In this document: positions 26,121 through 34,599 of the stretch, in pieces | How the letters are laid out: each line of letters begins with the position of its first letter | Numbering within the stretch: position 1 is the first letter of the stretch | Origin: CAVWSM01 sp963798505 | Lineage (GTDB): Bacteria; Actinomycetota; Actinomycetes; Jiangellales; Jiangellaceae | Length of the DNA stretch: 64,000 nt | Reading direction: 5' to 3' | NCBI GenBank assembly: GCA_963798505.1 | Contig: CAWCTX010000011.1 | Span: 1-64,000, forward strand | The notes under the pieces: model-generated | Told to the model about the DNA's origin: nothing | What the model saw: the letters and a program-made list of their open reading frames with translations, nothing else | The model's database searches: none | Position numbers and translations under genes: made by a program

Positions 26121-26606
26121 ATGGCTATGGCCAAGGTGTTTCCTTGTCTCTGGTTCGACGGCAACGCCGAGGAGGCGGCCGAGTTCTACGTGACGCTGTT
26201 GCCGGACAGCCACGTGGACGATGTCTGGAGGTCCCCGGCGGACACGCCGTCTGGGCCGGCGGGCATGGTCTTGACCGTGGACTTCACGCTCGCCGGCCAG
26301 CAGTTCCAGGGTCTCAACGGCGGCCCGGAGTTCAGGTTCAACGAGTCGGTGTCCTTCGTCATCGACTGCGAGGACCAGGCGGAAGTGGATCGGCTCTGGG
26401 AGTCGCTGACGGCGAACGGCGGCGAGCCTGGCCCGTGTGGCTGGCTGAAGGACCGGTTCGGGTTGTCGTGGCAGATTGTCCCGCGTCGGTTGGACGAGTT
26501 GGTCAACGATCCTGACCCGGAGCGCGCCCGCCGTGCGATGGAGGCGATGCTCAAGATGGGCAAGATCGAGGTCGCCGAGCTGGAGCGCGCCGCCGACACG
26601 GCCTGA
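26121..26606 (+). CDS. VOC family protein (PhnB/3-demethylubiquinone-9 methyltransferase-like)
   Basis: 161-residue vicinal-oxygen-chelate fold protein of the PhnB-like subgroup: KVFPCLWFDGNAEEAAEFYVTLLPDSHV at the start, VLTVDFTLAGQQFQGLNGGPEFRFNESVSFVIDC in the middle, CGWLKDRFGLSWQIVPRRLDELV and RRAMEAMLKMGKIEVAELERAA at the end. Catalytic role unknown for this group. GGAAGGAGGAGG precedes ATG 26121. Upstream (25965-26120) I see an imperfect GTCTCG...CGAGAC repeat that may terminate the helicase transcript and a palindrome GTTGCGCAAC (26075-26084). The DHFR-like gene follows after 33 bases. Confidence 0.92.
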   Translation: MAMAKVFPCLWFDGNAEEAAEFYVTLLPDSHVDDVWRSPADTPSGPAGMVLTVDFTLAGQQFQGLNGGPEFRFNESVSFVIDCEDQAEVDRLWESLTANGGEPGPCGWLKDRFGLSWQIVPRRLDELVNDPDPERARRAMEAMLKMGKIEVAELERAADTA

Positions 26607-26639
26607 GGACCATGACGCGCTGAGAACGGAGGAAACCTG

Positions 26640-27233
26640 ATGCCAGAACTGTTGGTGGACTTCATCACGTCGCTCGACGGCTACGCCGCAGCGGAGGGTT
26701 GGCCGGGGTTCTGGGGCCTCGAGGGACCTGAGTATCTGGCGTATCTTGCGTCGCTCGAGCAGTCGCCGGAAGGCCGCTACACGACACTGATGGGGGCGAC
26801 CACCTATCGGTTGATGTCTGGCTTTGCGTCCGAGTCCGACGACGACGGCCTCGCGCAGCTGACCGAGTCGCCCAAGGTCGTGTTCTCCTCCACCCTCGAG
26901 GAGCCGTTGGCCTGGGCCAACACACGCCTGGTCAACGAGGACCCGGTCGAAGCCGTACGGTCGCTGAAGGCGGACAGCACCAGTGGGTTACGCACGATCG
27001 GCAGCCTCACCTTGTGCCGGTCGTTGCTCGAGGCCGGCCTCGTCGACCGCTTCCGCGTGGTCGTCTTCCCCGTCATCACCGGCCGCACTGGGCGGGAGCG
27101 GATCTACGACGGCTATCCCGACGTCGGCCTCGAGATGGTCGCCAGCCGTACATTCGACGGCAGGATCCAACTGCTCGAGTACGCCCCCACAGTCCTCACC
27201 GGTCCGCCGGGCAGCGATGACCCCACGACCTGA
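26640..27233 (+). CDS. Dihydrofolate-reductase-like protein (RibD C-terminal family)
   Basis: 197-residue protein of the RibD C-terminal/DHFR family, distinct from the copy at the left edge. It shows MPELLVDFITSLDGYAA, TTLMGATTYRLMSGFA, LAQLTESPKVVFSSTLEEPL, LRTIGSLTLCRSLLEAGLVDRFRVVVFPV, and TGRERIYDGYPDVGLE, all typical. Likely an NADPH-using reductase of unknown substrate. Probably co-transcribed with the VOC gene, as in many actinobacteria. Confidence 0.9.
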   Translation: MPELLVDFITSLDGYAAAEGWPGFWGLEGPEYLAYLASLEQSPEGRYTTLMGATTYRLMSGFASESDDDGLAQLTESPKVVFSSTLEEPLAWANTRLVNEDPVEAVRSLKADSTSGLRTIGSLTLCRSLLEAGLVDRFRVVVFPVITGRTGRERIYDGYPDVGLEMVASRTFDGRIQLLEYAPTVLTGPPGSDDPTT

Positions 27234-27296
27234 ACCGCGGCACCCATCGTTCGAGGAACCTACTTGCATGCCCGGGGCTGCGCACCGTGCAAGCGG

Positions 27297-28553
27297 TTAC
27301 AACGAGACGGTCTGCCTGGCGCGGTTGCGTTCCTGCCGCCACGCCGGCACATAGAGCGGCGCAGCGAGCGCCAGGACCGCGGCGCCGACGTACATCGCGA
27401 CGCTGACTGAGATTCCTTCTGCGATCGCGGTGAGGACGATCAGGCCGATCGCACCGGCCGGCTGCGACATCATCGAGTTGAGCGAGACGACGGTGGCGCG
27501 TACCTCGCCGGTGGCTTGTCGGTGCAGCAGTGTCGCGTGCGCGGCGTTCGACGACCCGTGCACGGCGTAACAGGCGAGATAGGCGATCAGGATGCCGGTC
27601 ACGCCGCCCAGGAAGCCCATGAGGGCGACCGCGAGGCCCTGGAGCACCCGCGTCAGGGCGCCGACCGGCGCCATCCCGATCCGCCGGCCCAGCCTCGCGG
27701 TCACCGCCGCACCGGCCGCGGAGGCAAGCCAGGCCACAGATGCGGCCGGGCCGGTGATCGCGGCGGCAGCCTCGGTCCCGCCGCTCACCTCGGCCAGCCG
27801 AACCGGCAGCAGGCTCTCGAACGTCGCCATTCCGAAGCCCCAGAAGAGCTCGACGCACACCAGCGCGAGCAGGACGTGCGAGGTACGGAGCAACCGGACG
27901 CCGGCGGCGACGGTGCGCGGCGTCTGCTTCACCTGTGCCCAGACCGTGCCGGCGACAGCGGGGCGGTGCTCGACCATCAGCATGGCGATGGCTACTGCGC
28001 CGATTGCCTGCAGAACCAGGGCGGCGAAGACGGGTACGACGAGTGGGTTCACGCCCGGCACCGGGTCAAGCGCGACAAGCACTCCGCTGGTGATCGCGCC
28101 AGCGGCGATCGCGACGCCGAGCACCGTGCCGTGGGCGCTCATGCCGCGGTCAATCGGGGCGTCCGGATCGGCGGCCAGAGCGGCGTCGACGTACCACGCC
28201 TCCAATGGGCCACTGTCCAGCGCGCGGTAGACGCCCATCAGCGCCGCGACCACGACGAGCTCGGCGAAGCTGTCGGTCACGGTGAACAGTGCGATTGCGG
28301 CGAGCGACAGGACCGTGGAGGCAAGCAGCACCCGGCGCCGGCCAATAGTGTCGGCGAGGCCGCCGGTGGGGAGCTCGAGGGCGAGTACGACGAACCCCTG
28401 CGTCGCGTACGCCAGCCCGATCTCGGCGAGTCCGAGGCCGCGGTCGAGCGGCAACAGCACGAAGACCGGGATCAAGAACCCGCCCGGCAGCCAGCGCAGT
28501 GCGGTCAGGACCAGGAACCGGCGCAACGCCGCCTGGGCGCTCAGCGGGCTCAT
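27297..28553 (-). CDS. MFS transporter
   Basis: 418-residue permease with 12 hydrophobic segments. Motif A region LPTGGLADTIGRRRVLLAS follows helix 2, and VYRALDSGPLEAWYVDAALAADPDAPIDRGM resembles multidrug-type MFS proteins. ATG 28553 overlaps the stop of the HTH regulator (ATGA), so regulator and transporter form an operon. Substrate unknown. Confidence 0.88.
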   Translation of the reverse strand: MSPLSAQAALRRFLVLTALRWLPGGFLIPVFVLLPLDRGLGLAEIGLAYATQGFVVLALELPTGGLADTIGRRRVLLASTVLSLAAIALFTVTDSFAELVVVAALMGVYRALDSGPLEAWYVDAALAADPDAPIDRGMSAHGTVLGVAIAAGAITSGVLVALDPVPGVNPLVVPVFAALVLQAIGAVAIAMLMVEHRPAVAGTVWAQVKQTPRTVAAGVRLLRTSHVLLALVCVELFWGFGMATFESLLPVRLAEVSGGTEAAAAITGPAASVAWLASAAGAAVTARLGRRIGMAPVGALTRVLQGLAVALMGFLGGVTGILIAYLACYAVHGSSNAAHATLLHRQATGEVRATVVSLNSMMSQPAGAIGLIVLTAIAEGISVSVAMYVGAAVLALAAPLYVPAWRQERNRARQTVSL

Positions 28554-29134
28554 AGCGGCAGCTCGCCGAAGATCGGCACCACGTGCTGCCACCAGATCAC
28601 GCGGGCCGCCCCGGGTGCGTCGACGTCGCTCTCAGCCCGGTAGCGCTGGACGACCTCCCAGACCTCCCTGGCCATAGCCTCGGCCTGGGCCGGCGTCAGC
28701 GTCAGGTAGTCGTCGGAATCGTTGGCGGCCTTGATCCACGCCTTGTCCCACTCGGCTTCCTCCGCGAGGCGCTGCTGCAGCAGCCGAAACAACCAGCGGT
28801 AGTAGTTGAGTCGCAGGTCCGTCGAGGCCCGATGCGCCGCGGGGTTGCCGAGGAAGTCGGCCGGCGACCAGCTCGTCAGCTGGTGTGCCGAGCTCCACCA
28901 CCGCTCCTTGCGAGTGCCGCGCTCGACGTCTTCCTCCACCAACCCGACCGCGGCGAGCTTGCGCAGGTGGTAGCTCGTGACCCCACTCGACTCGCCGACG
29001 CGCTGGGCGAGCTTGCTGGCCGTCCCCGGGCCCTCGACACGGAGCAACGCAAGCAGCCTGCCCCGCAACGGATGCGCCAGCACCTCCAGGACTCGCTCGT
29101 CGGTGATCCGAAGAGTCTTGCGTTTCGCGGCCAT
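28550..29134 (-). CDS. Winged-helix (ArsR-like, HTH_20) transcriptional regulator
   Basis: 194-residue regulator with an N-terminal ArsR-like winged helix: ITDERVLEVLAHPLRGRLLALL, GPGTASKLAQRVGESSGVTSYHLRKLAAVGLV (recognition helix), ERGTRKERWWSSAH (wing). The C-terminal 100 residues are helical with Trp and Tyr (LRLNYYRWLFRLLQQRLAEEAEWD), probably the ligand and dimer domain. ATG 29134 gives MAAKRKTLRITD, and TACGCT ends 7 bases before it, so the start is probably leaderless. A perfect inverted repeat overlaps the -35 region and points to autoregulation of this gene and the MFS gene. Confidence 0.9.
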   Translation of the reverse strand: MAAKRKTLRITDERVLEVLAHPLRGRLLALLRVEGPGTASKLAQRVGESSGVTSYHLRKLAAVGLVEEDVERGTRKERWWSSAHQLTSWSPADFLGNPAAHRASTDLRLNYYRWLFRLLQQRLAEEAEWDKAWIKAANDSDDYLTLTPAQAEAMAREVWEVVQRYRAESDVDAPGAARVIWWQHVVPIFGELPL

Positions 29135-29141
29135 GCCAGCG

Positions 29142-29184
29142 AGCGTACGTCGTGCAAAGCGGATTTGCAAAGAGGCTTTGCAAA
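29142..29184 (-). promoter_or_regulatory. Promoter and operator of the HTH-MFS operon
   Basis: -10 TACGCT is at 29142-29147 and a -35-like TTGCAA lies 17 bases upstream. TTTGCAAAG (29164-29172) and CTTTGCAAA (29176-29184) form a perfect inverted repeat with 3-base spacing. A further GTGCAAAG half-site lies at 29152-29159. Confidence 0.7.
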
Positions 29185-29283
29185 CACGGACGTTCGGCCA
29201 AGGGTGCGGTTCGCTGCTCGACGCAATCCACTGTCAGGCGTCGCATTGCGCGAACCAGGCGCGGACTCCGGGGCGGTCCACCC

Positions 29284-29381
29284 GATGCCAGCGAGAACGA
29301 GCCCGCCTCGGGCGTTGCGTCCGGTGTTCCACCGATGCGAGCGAGACCATCCCGCCTAGCGTCGCGTTCGGTGTCGACAAG
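29284..29381. repeat. Imperfect tandem repeat (about 48-50 bp, two copies)
   Basis: Two adjacent copies begin GATGCCAGCGAGAAC (29284) and GATGCGAGCGAGACC (29334). Both continue through CCCGCCT and a GCGT-GCGT-CGGTGT stretch, with a few substitutions and a 2-base gap. They sit directly upstream of the DUF6326-like gene. Confidence 0.6.
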
Positions 29382-29397
29382 TGGGAAAGGGCTTGTC

Positions 29398-29937
29398 ATG
29401 GGCACATCCGGAAACGCGTTCGACCCGTGCCCCGTCAACGTGAGGACCAAGATCTCAGCTTTGTGGGCGTCGACGCTGTTCGTGTTCGCCTACGTCGACC
29501 TGTTCAGCTTCTACCGATCCGACTTTCGAGCCGACGTCGAAGCCGGTGAGGTCGGGGGCTTCACCGTCGACCAGTCATTCCTCCTCGCGACCACTGCATA
29601 TGTGGTCATCCCCAGCCTGATGGTGTTCGGCTCGCTCGTCCTGCGTCCGCACATCAACCGAATCGCCAACATCGCCCTCGGCATCGCTTACGCCGTCACG
29701 ATCATCGCCGGCGCGGTCGGCGAGTGGAGGTACTACATCCTGGGCAGCAGCATCGAGGTAGCCCTGCTCGCCACCGTCGTCTACTACGCGTGGACGTGGC
29801 CAAAGGTGTCAGAGCGAGCACTATTGACGTGTTGCCCGCCTCGCAGCGGCGGGCGACCCCGGCGTGGGGAACCATCGCCACACCACTGCAGACTGGCCGA
29901 GCGTCCAGACCGCGTTGCAGAACCAGTAGCCAAGTAG
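29398..29937 (+). CDS. DUF6326-like four-helix membrane protein
   Basis: Small integral membrane protein with four hydrophobic segments (ISALWASTLFVFAYVDLFSF, ATTAYVVIPSLMVFGSLVL, IANIALGIAYAVTIIAGAVG, EVALLATVVYYAWTW) resembling the DUF6326 family, which begins VNVRTKISALW. Function unknown. Homology ends at AWTWPK near 29810. The reading then runs on for another 117 bases across the end of the convergent yidC gene, which is unlikely to be real. A one-base shift would give a stop near 29828. ATG 29398 has a weak GGGAAAGGG site. Confidence 0.65.
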   Translation: MGTSGNAFDPCPVNVRTKISALWASTLFVFAYVDLFSFYRSDFRADVEAGEVGGFTVDQSFLLATTAYVVIPSLMVFGSLVLRPHINRIANIALGIAYAVTIIAGAVGEWRYYILGSSIEVALLATVVYYAWTWPKVSERALLTCCPPRSGGRPRRGEPSPHHCRLAERPDRVAEPVAK

Positions 29938-30621
29938 CGCCACGGGTACCAGCCCGCCAGCCACGAGCAAGCCCAGCGCGGAGAGGGCAGGCATGACTTG
30001 CTGTGCCTGAACCATCGCGTCGGGCATCCCAGTGGTCACGGTGTTGGGGGTAACCAGGTACCTCTGCGTGAGGTACGACAACGCGGCGATCGCGCACGCC
30101 AGCCCAGCGACCACCGCTAGATGCGACAGCCCGGCGCCGAGATATCCGCGCTGGGTCAGCTGTACGCCGAGCAGGGTCGCACCGCCCAGGGAGGCGACCA
30201 GCCCCGCGCTCATCGCTCCGACGGTGTGACCGGCAGCAACCTCGGCCAACAACCGGTAGAGCGCCAGCCAAATCGGCACCTGCGCGAGCAGCGGCAGCCA
30301 GCCGAGTCGGGACATGCCGTGCTCCGACGCGACGCGACGGCGCTCATCCCTGAAGGCGCGCAGGCTCTTTGCGTCCTTGCGGCCGCGGTAGCGCTCGGCG
30401 AGTTCCTGCAGCTTCGGCCGTGCCCGTGCCGAAGCGTGGGCGAGACGGACACCGTGCACGGCGAGCGGCAACAGCGAGAGGCGTACCGCGGTGACAACGG
30501 CGGCGATGCACAACAGCCAGGTGGTTCCTGACGTGGGATCGGCGCCGAGTGAAGTGAGGCCCGTATGGGCGGCGGCGATGACCGCTGCCAGGGCGTGCGT
30601 CAACGGGTCGAGAAAAGACAT
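29821..30621 (-). CDS. YidC/Oxa1 family membrane protein insertase (paralogue)
   Basis: 266-residue membrane insertase of the short, lipoprotein-free YidC type. It has TTWLLCIAAVVTAVRLSLLPL with the conserved positively charged Arg of the first core helix, a cytoplasmic hairpin ARPKLQELAERYRGRKDAKS, LGWLPLLAQVPIWLALYRLL, and further helices up to LLGYWFCNAVWTLGQSAVV. It is not next to rnpA/rpmH, so it is a second copy apart from the main yidC. ATG 30621 follows GGGAG. The DUF6412 gene lies 55 bases upstream in the same direction. Confidence 0.88.
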   Translation of the reverse strand: MSFLDPLTHALAAVIAAAHTGLTSLGADPTSGTTWLLCIAAVVTAVRLSLLPLAVHGVRLAHASARARPKLQELAERYRGRKDAKSLRAFRDERRRVASEHGMSRLGWLPLLAQVPIWLALYRLLAEVAAGHTVGAMSAGLVASLGGATLLGVQLTQRGYLGAGLSHLAVVAGLACAIAALSYLTQRYLVTPNTVTTGMPDAMVQAQQVMPALSALGLLVAGGLVPVALLGYWFCNAVWTLGQSAVVWRWFPTPGSPAAARRATRQ

Positions 30622-30676
30622 CGGTGCTCCCAGGATCGTGAAAGTGGATGGCCGTCAGCCCGCTCGAAGGCGAGCG

Positions 30677-30988
30677 TCAGGCCAGCCCAGGAGCACGAGG
30701 GCGAAGCGGGTGATGGGGCGGGTCTGTTAGTCCCGCCGTCACCTCGGGTTCCCGGGTGATCGACCCCAGGGCACCAACCGAGACCGCGCGAGCGGGAAGC
30801 CGGGCGTACCGGCTACCGACGGCCATCAGCACGGTCAGGACAAGCGCCAACAACGCCACACCCGTACTCGGGGCGGCGTCGACCGGTGCCGTACCCAGCA
30901 GTGGCGCCGCCAGGGCAAGCGCCAAGACCGCGGTGGACGTGAACACGACCCAGGAACGCGCCAACACGCCACCGGCCTCCCGGATCAT
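30677..30988 (-). CDS. DUF6412 small membrane protein
   Basis: 103-residue protein with two hydrophobic segments (VVFTSTAVLALALAAPLLG and TGVALLALVLTVLMAVG), then ARLPARAVSVGALGSITREPEV and a Pro/Arg-rich tail HHPLRPRAPG. This layout matches the DUF6412 family, often found beside a YidC paralogue in actinobacteria. Role unknown; a substrate or helper of the insertase is a fair guess. Confidence 0.75.
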   Translation of the reverse strand: MIREAGGVLARSWVVFTSTAVLALALAAPLLGTAPVDAAPSTGVALLALVLTVLMAVGSRYARLPARAVSVGALGSITREPEVTAGLTDPPHHPLRPRAPGLA

Positions 30989-31106
30989 GACGACAGGCTA
31001 CGCGCAGGGACTCCAAGGCGCCCGCCGCGGCAGTTGAGGACGTTCCCGCTGGAATGCTTCTGCCGCCCAACCGAGCAGAGAGTGTGGCGGGCGTCAGCTT
31101 TTGCGG

Positions 31107-32030
31107 TCAGTCCGTGGGCCGGCGTGCCTGGTTCACCTCGCGACTGAGCGCCCAGGCGTCGGCTACCGGACCCACGTGCCCGAGCTTGTCGGGGTTGATC
31201 ACGGAGCGGATGGTCTGGATCTGCCCATCGAGTACGTCAAGCGTCAAGGTGGTGAGCACCTTGTCGTCCCGATCGCGGAGGATCGCGCCCGGCTGGCCGT
31301 TCACGACGTGTGGCTCCAACGTCACTCCGATCCGAACGACCCAGGGGTAGATCGAGGCAAGCACCCGGGCCACGTTCTCGGCACCGAAGACGGTCCTGGC
31401 AAAACTTGGGGCCTTGCCGCCGCCGTCGCCGACCATCTGAACGTCAGCGGCGAGCAGCTCCCGCAGGCCGTCGAGATCGCCTTCTCGGAGCGCGTCGAAG
31501 AACCGCGCCGCCAGCTCCTCCCGCTCCCGCCGGTCCGCGTCGAACCGAGGGCGCCCCGCGTCCATGTGGCGCCGCGCCCGCACCGCGAGCTGGCGGCACG
31601 CCGCCTCCGACCTGCCCACCGCCGACGCGACCTCGCCGAAGCCGAACCCGAACACTTCGCGCAGTACGAACACCGCCCGTTCGAGCGGGCTGAGCCGCTC
31701 GAGCAGTACCAGGGCCGCCATCGACACCGAATCCGCCAGCTCCGCCGACCGCGCCGGATCCTCGTAGGGGTCGGTAAGCAGCGGCTCGGGAAGCCACTGC
31801 CCGACGTACTCCTCCCGCCGTACGCGGGCCGAGCGCAGCACGTCGATCGAGATCCGGGTCACGACGGCCGAGAGGAAGGACTTGGGTGAGGTGGGTTGTG
31901 TCGGAGAGGTCTCGTAGCGCAGCCAGGTCTCCTGGACCGCGTCCTCTGCCTCGCTCACGCTGCCGAGGAGCCGGTAGGCGATCGCGAACAGCAGCGGCCG
32001 CTGCTGCTCGAACTCCTCGGTGCGGGTCAC
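31107..32030 (-). CDS. ECF41-type RNA polymerase sigma factor (SigJ-like)
   Basis: 307-residue extracytoplasmic-function sigma factor of the ECF41 group. Region 2 is RPLLFAIAYRLLGSVSEAEDAVQETWLRY, the linker carries the signature WLPEP, and region 4 is LSPLERAVFVLREVFGFGFGEVASAVGRSEAACRQL. A C-terminal SnoaL-like domain of about 120 residues contains the group motifs DGGGKAP and NPDKLGHVG. In ECF41 proteins this fused domain controls activity, replacing an anti-sigma factor. GTG 32030 overlaps the stop of its partner epimerase gene. Confidence 0.94.
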   Translation of the reverse strand: MTRTEEFEQQRPLLFAIAYRLLGSVSEAEDAVQETWLRYETSPTQPTSPKSFLSAVVTRISIDVLRSARVRREEYVGQWLPEPLLTDPYEDPARSAELADSVSMAALVLLERLSPLERAVFVLREVFGFGFGEVASAVGRSEAACRQLAVRARRHMDAGRPRFDADRREREELAARFFDALREGDLDGLRELLAADVQMVGDGGGKAPSFARTVFGAENVARVLASIYPWVVRIGVTLEPHVVNGQPGAILRDRDDKVLTTLTLDVLDGQIQTIRSVINPDKLGHVGPVADAWALSREVNQARRPTD

Positions 32031-32956
32031 GCCAACTCTTCTTTGAAGCCCTGGCGCCATGAGGGGTAGCGCAGCTCCCAGCCGAGCTCCCGCTTGGCCT
32101 TGGCGTTGGAGAACGCGCGCCCGTCAGTCAGCATCTTCACCATTTCCCCGGCCAGCAGCCGGGCCACCCACCTGGGGACCCGCATCGGCTGCTTCGCCCC
32201 TGCGCTCTCGGCGAGATACGGCAGCCACTCCCGGACCTGGGCAGGCTCGTCGTCGACGATGTTGAACACGCCCTTCGCCTGCTGCTCCAGGGCCAGGACG
32301 GTGGCGCTCGCCGCGTCGTCGAGATGCACCCAATTGAAGTAGCCGGTGCCGCCCCCGACGAGCGGGAACCGTCGCTTGCGTACAAGCTCGACCAGGTCAT
32401 CGGTGGAGCCCGGCCCGTAGAACGCGCCGTATCTCAGGGCCGCGCCACCAGCCTTGACGACCACATCCTCAACATGACGGAGCGCTTCCACCCCTTTGCG
32501 CAGCTTCGGCCCCACCTCGTCGGACGGCAGCGGGTCCTCTTCGGTCACCCATCCGTCTTCGGAGGTTCCGTTCCAGAGGGCGACACTCTGCGCCACGACG
32601 TGGGGTGCGCCGGTCGCCTCGGCGGCGGCCAACAGGTGATCCGTTCCCTCGGCGCGCAGCCGGGTGGTGGTGACAGCCCAGCGGTCGGGGTGCCTGAAAT
32701 CGGGCTTGCCGGCGTGCGCCACCGAAAGTGCGGTCATCTGGTGCACGATCGCGTCCGGTCGGGCCGCGGCCACCGCCTCACCGACTGCCATCGCATCCAG
32801 TCCGTCCATCACGACCCCTTCTGCGCCCAACTGCCGCAGCAAGCCCAGCTTGGCCGGGCCCGTCGTCGTCGCCGTCACCTGGTGGCCACGGGCCACCAAC
32901 TGCGGCACCAGCCGCCGACCCAAGGCCCCGGACCCGCCCGCCACGAACACCCGCAT
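32027..32956 (-). CDS. NAD(P)-binding epimerase/oxidoreductase, ECF41 partner
   Basis: 309-residue extended SDR-like protein: MRVFVAGGSGALGRRLVPQL with the GxxGxxG nucleotide site, AIVHQMTALSVAHAGKPDFRH, ALRYGAFYGPGSTDD carrying the catalytic-Tyr region, and GYFNWVHLDDAASATVLALE. ECF41 sigma factors are characteristically encoded with such an oxidoreductase/epimerase (the COE gene) and drive its transcription. ATG 32956 has GGAAGGTGA upstream, and an ECF41 promoter motif lies about 45 bases before it. Confidence 0.9.
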   Translation of the reverse strand: MRVFVAGGSGALGRRLVPQLVARGHQVTATTTGPAKLGLLRQLGAEGVVMDGLDAMAVGEAVAAARPDAIVHQMTALSVAHAGKPDFRHPDRWAVTTTRLRAEGTDHLLAAAEATGAPHVVAQSVALWNGTSEDGWVTEEDPLPSDEVGPKLRKGVEALRHVEDVVVKAGGAALRYGAFYGPGSTDDLVELVRKRRFPLVGGGTGYFNWVHLDDAASATVLALEQQAKGVFNIVDDEPAQVREWLPYLAESAGAKQPMRVPRWVARLLAGEMVKMLTDGRAFSNAKAKRELGWELRYPSWRQGFKEELA

Positions 32957-32999
32957 AATCGTCACCTTCCTGATCCCCGAATCTGTCTCTGAGATCTGA

Positions 33000-33027
33000 G
33001 ACGAGATAGCCCCTGCCGTCAGTGACA
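33000..33027 (-). promoter_or_regulatory. ECF41-dependent promoter motif
   Basis: Minus-strand TGTCACT (33021-33027), 17 bases, CGTC (33000-33003). The published ECF41 target is TGTCACA-16-CGTC upstream of the partner gene and this differs by one base and one spacer position. Confidence 0.7.
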
Positions 33028-33054
33028 TGGGGAGGGATGGCAGATGCGTGCGCC

Positions 33055-33306
33055 CTATTCGATGTATCCGGTCACAGGTCCCCCTGCGACAGGAAGTTCC
33101 GGATCGCCTCCTCGTGGTCGACGAGCCTGGACGTCCGTCCGTCCGATGACGCCGAGGAGAATCCGTAGCCGGGATTTGGTCCAGAGATCCATGCGTAGTG
33201 GTAGTGACCGGGGTGATCCGGTTGCGCCGAAACTTCGAACACTTCGCCATCGACGGTGACGCGAAGCGGCGGTTCGGTCTCGTTCCCGGTCGGAAGCGTT
33301 GTCCAT
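33055..33306 (-). pseudogene. Small conserved hypothetical protein with two frame shifts
   Basis: Short protein of about 83 residues, visible only when frames are joined. ATG 33306 starts MDNASDRER. One extra base then leads into TEPPLRVTVDGEVFEVS, AQPDHPGHYHYAWISGPNPG, YGFSSASSDGRTS and LVDHEEAIRNFLSQGD. A missing C in a CCC run then leads to PVTGYIE and the stop at 33055. The pattern GPNPGYGF...FLxQxDPxTGYIE recalls a small uncharacterised actinobacterial family. No function known. The two opposite shifts cancel in length. Confidence 0.6.
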
Positions 33307-33412
33307 ACCAGATGGCAGACGAGGGGCCGGCCCCGAACTCATCGCACACCCGTGGCGTGGTATGGCCACGCGCAGAGTGGAGGGCCGGTGCAAGGAGTGC
33401 CCTACTGGCGGC

Positions 33413-34381
33413 CTACCACCAGTAGGGTGCCTGCGGCGTGTAGGGCGCTTCGAGCATGTGGATTTCGTCGTCGGTCAATGTGACATCGATGGCGGCGACA
33501 GCGTGCGCAAGATGGTGCGGCTTGGTGGCGCCCACGATTGGGGCCGATACGACGGGCTTCGACAACAGCCAGGCGATAGCGACTTGAGACATCGGAATTC
33601 CCCGCGCGTCCGCGAGCTTCTGGACCGCATCGACGACCGGCCGGTCGACGTCAAGGTCGAAGCTCTTCGCCACGGCGTCCTTGTCTGAGCGCGCCGTCTG
33701 TGTGCCCCACGGCCGAGTCAGGCGACCCTTGCCTTGCGGCGAGTACGGGATGCAACCGACCCCCATGTCCGCGCACATGGGGAGCATCTCGCGCTCCTCT
33801 TCGCGCTTGAGCAGGTTGTACTGGTCCTGCATCGCCACGAAGCGGCTCCACCCGTGCAGGTCCGCGGCATGCTGCAGCTTGGCGAACTGCCACGCGAACA
33901 TCGACGACGCCCCCAAGTAGCGCGCCTTACCCGCCTGGACCACGTCATGCAGGGCCTGCATGGTTTCCTCCACCGGCGTCTCGGGGTCGAACCGGTGGAT
34001 CACGTAGAGGTCGACGTAGTCGGTGCCCAGCCGGGTCAGCGAGGCGTCGATCTGCTCCAGGATGGCCGTGCGCGACAGCCCGTGCCCGCCCGGCCCGTCA
34101 TGCATGCGGCCGGAGACCTTGGTGGCCAGGACAATGTCCTCACGCCGGGCGTATCTCTTCACCGCGCGCCCGACGAACTCCTCCGAGCTGCCCAACTGAT
34201 AGACGTTGGCGGTGTCCCAAAACGTGACGCCGAGCTCGACCGCCTGACGGAAGAACGGTTGGGAGGCGTCCTCATTCAGCGTCCACTGATGCAAGCCAGT
34301 CGACGGGTCGCCATAGCTCATGCATCCCAGCGCAATCCGGCTCACCCGCAGACCGGACTGGCCCAACCGGACGTAGTCCAT
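33413..34381 (-). CDS. Aldo/keto reductase
   Basis: 322-residue aldo/keto reductase (AKR) of the YajO/Tas-like group. Catalytic residues are visible: GVTFWDTANVYQLGSSEE (Asp, Tyr), DIVLATKVSGRMH (Lys), YVDLYVIHRFDPETP (His). The NADP site includes GCIPYSPQGKGRLTRPWG and VSAPIVGATKPHHLAHAV. ATG 34381 begins MDYVRLGQSGLRVSRIALGC, the usual start. It is intact, unlike the reductase at 10.8-11.9 kb. Stands alone; substrate unknown. Confidence 0.92.
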   Translation of the reverse strand: MDYVRLGQSGLRVSRIALGCMSYGDPSTGLHQWTLNEDASQPFFRQAVELGVTFWDTANVYQLGSSEEFVGRAVKRYARREDIVLATKVSGRMHDGPGGHGLSRTAILEQIDASLTRLGTDYVDLYVIHRFDPETPVEETMQALHDVVQAGKARYLGASSMFAWQFAKLQHAADLHGWSRFVAMQDQYNLLKREEEREMLPMCADMGVGCIPYSPQGKGRLTRPWGTQTARSDKDAVAKSFDLDVDRPVVDAVQKLADARGIPMSQVAIAWLLSKPVVSAPIVGATKPHHLAHAVAAIDVTLTDDEIHMLEAPYTPQAPYWW

Positions 34382-34599
34382 CGCTCGTCTCCGCTCACCG
34401 CGATCCGGTCCCTGGCCCAACTGTGTCCCGCTGCGGCAAGCCTACGCAGGAACCGGGAACCGGCTCCGGCCCACAACATGGCACATCCTCGGGGCCAGGA
34501 CTGAACACCAGCCCGACGATCCATCGGCGTGCTCAACAACCAACGGTCAGCAGGCAAGGCCGCTCGGTATGCGACTACTAGATCCTTGGCGTAGGACCG

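Noticed and set aside
33198..33425. A 75-codon plus-strand reading
   Set aside because: It is the antisense of the small frame-broken gene on the minus strand, whose joined translation has a sensible protein pattern.
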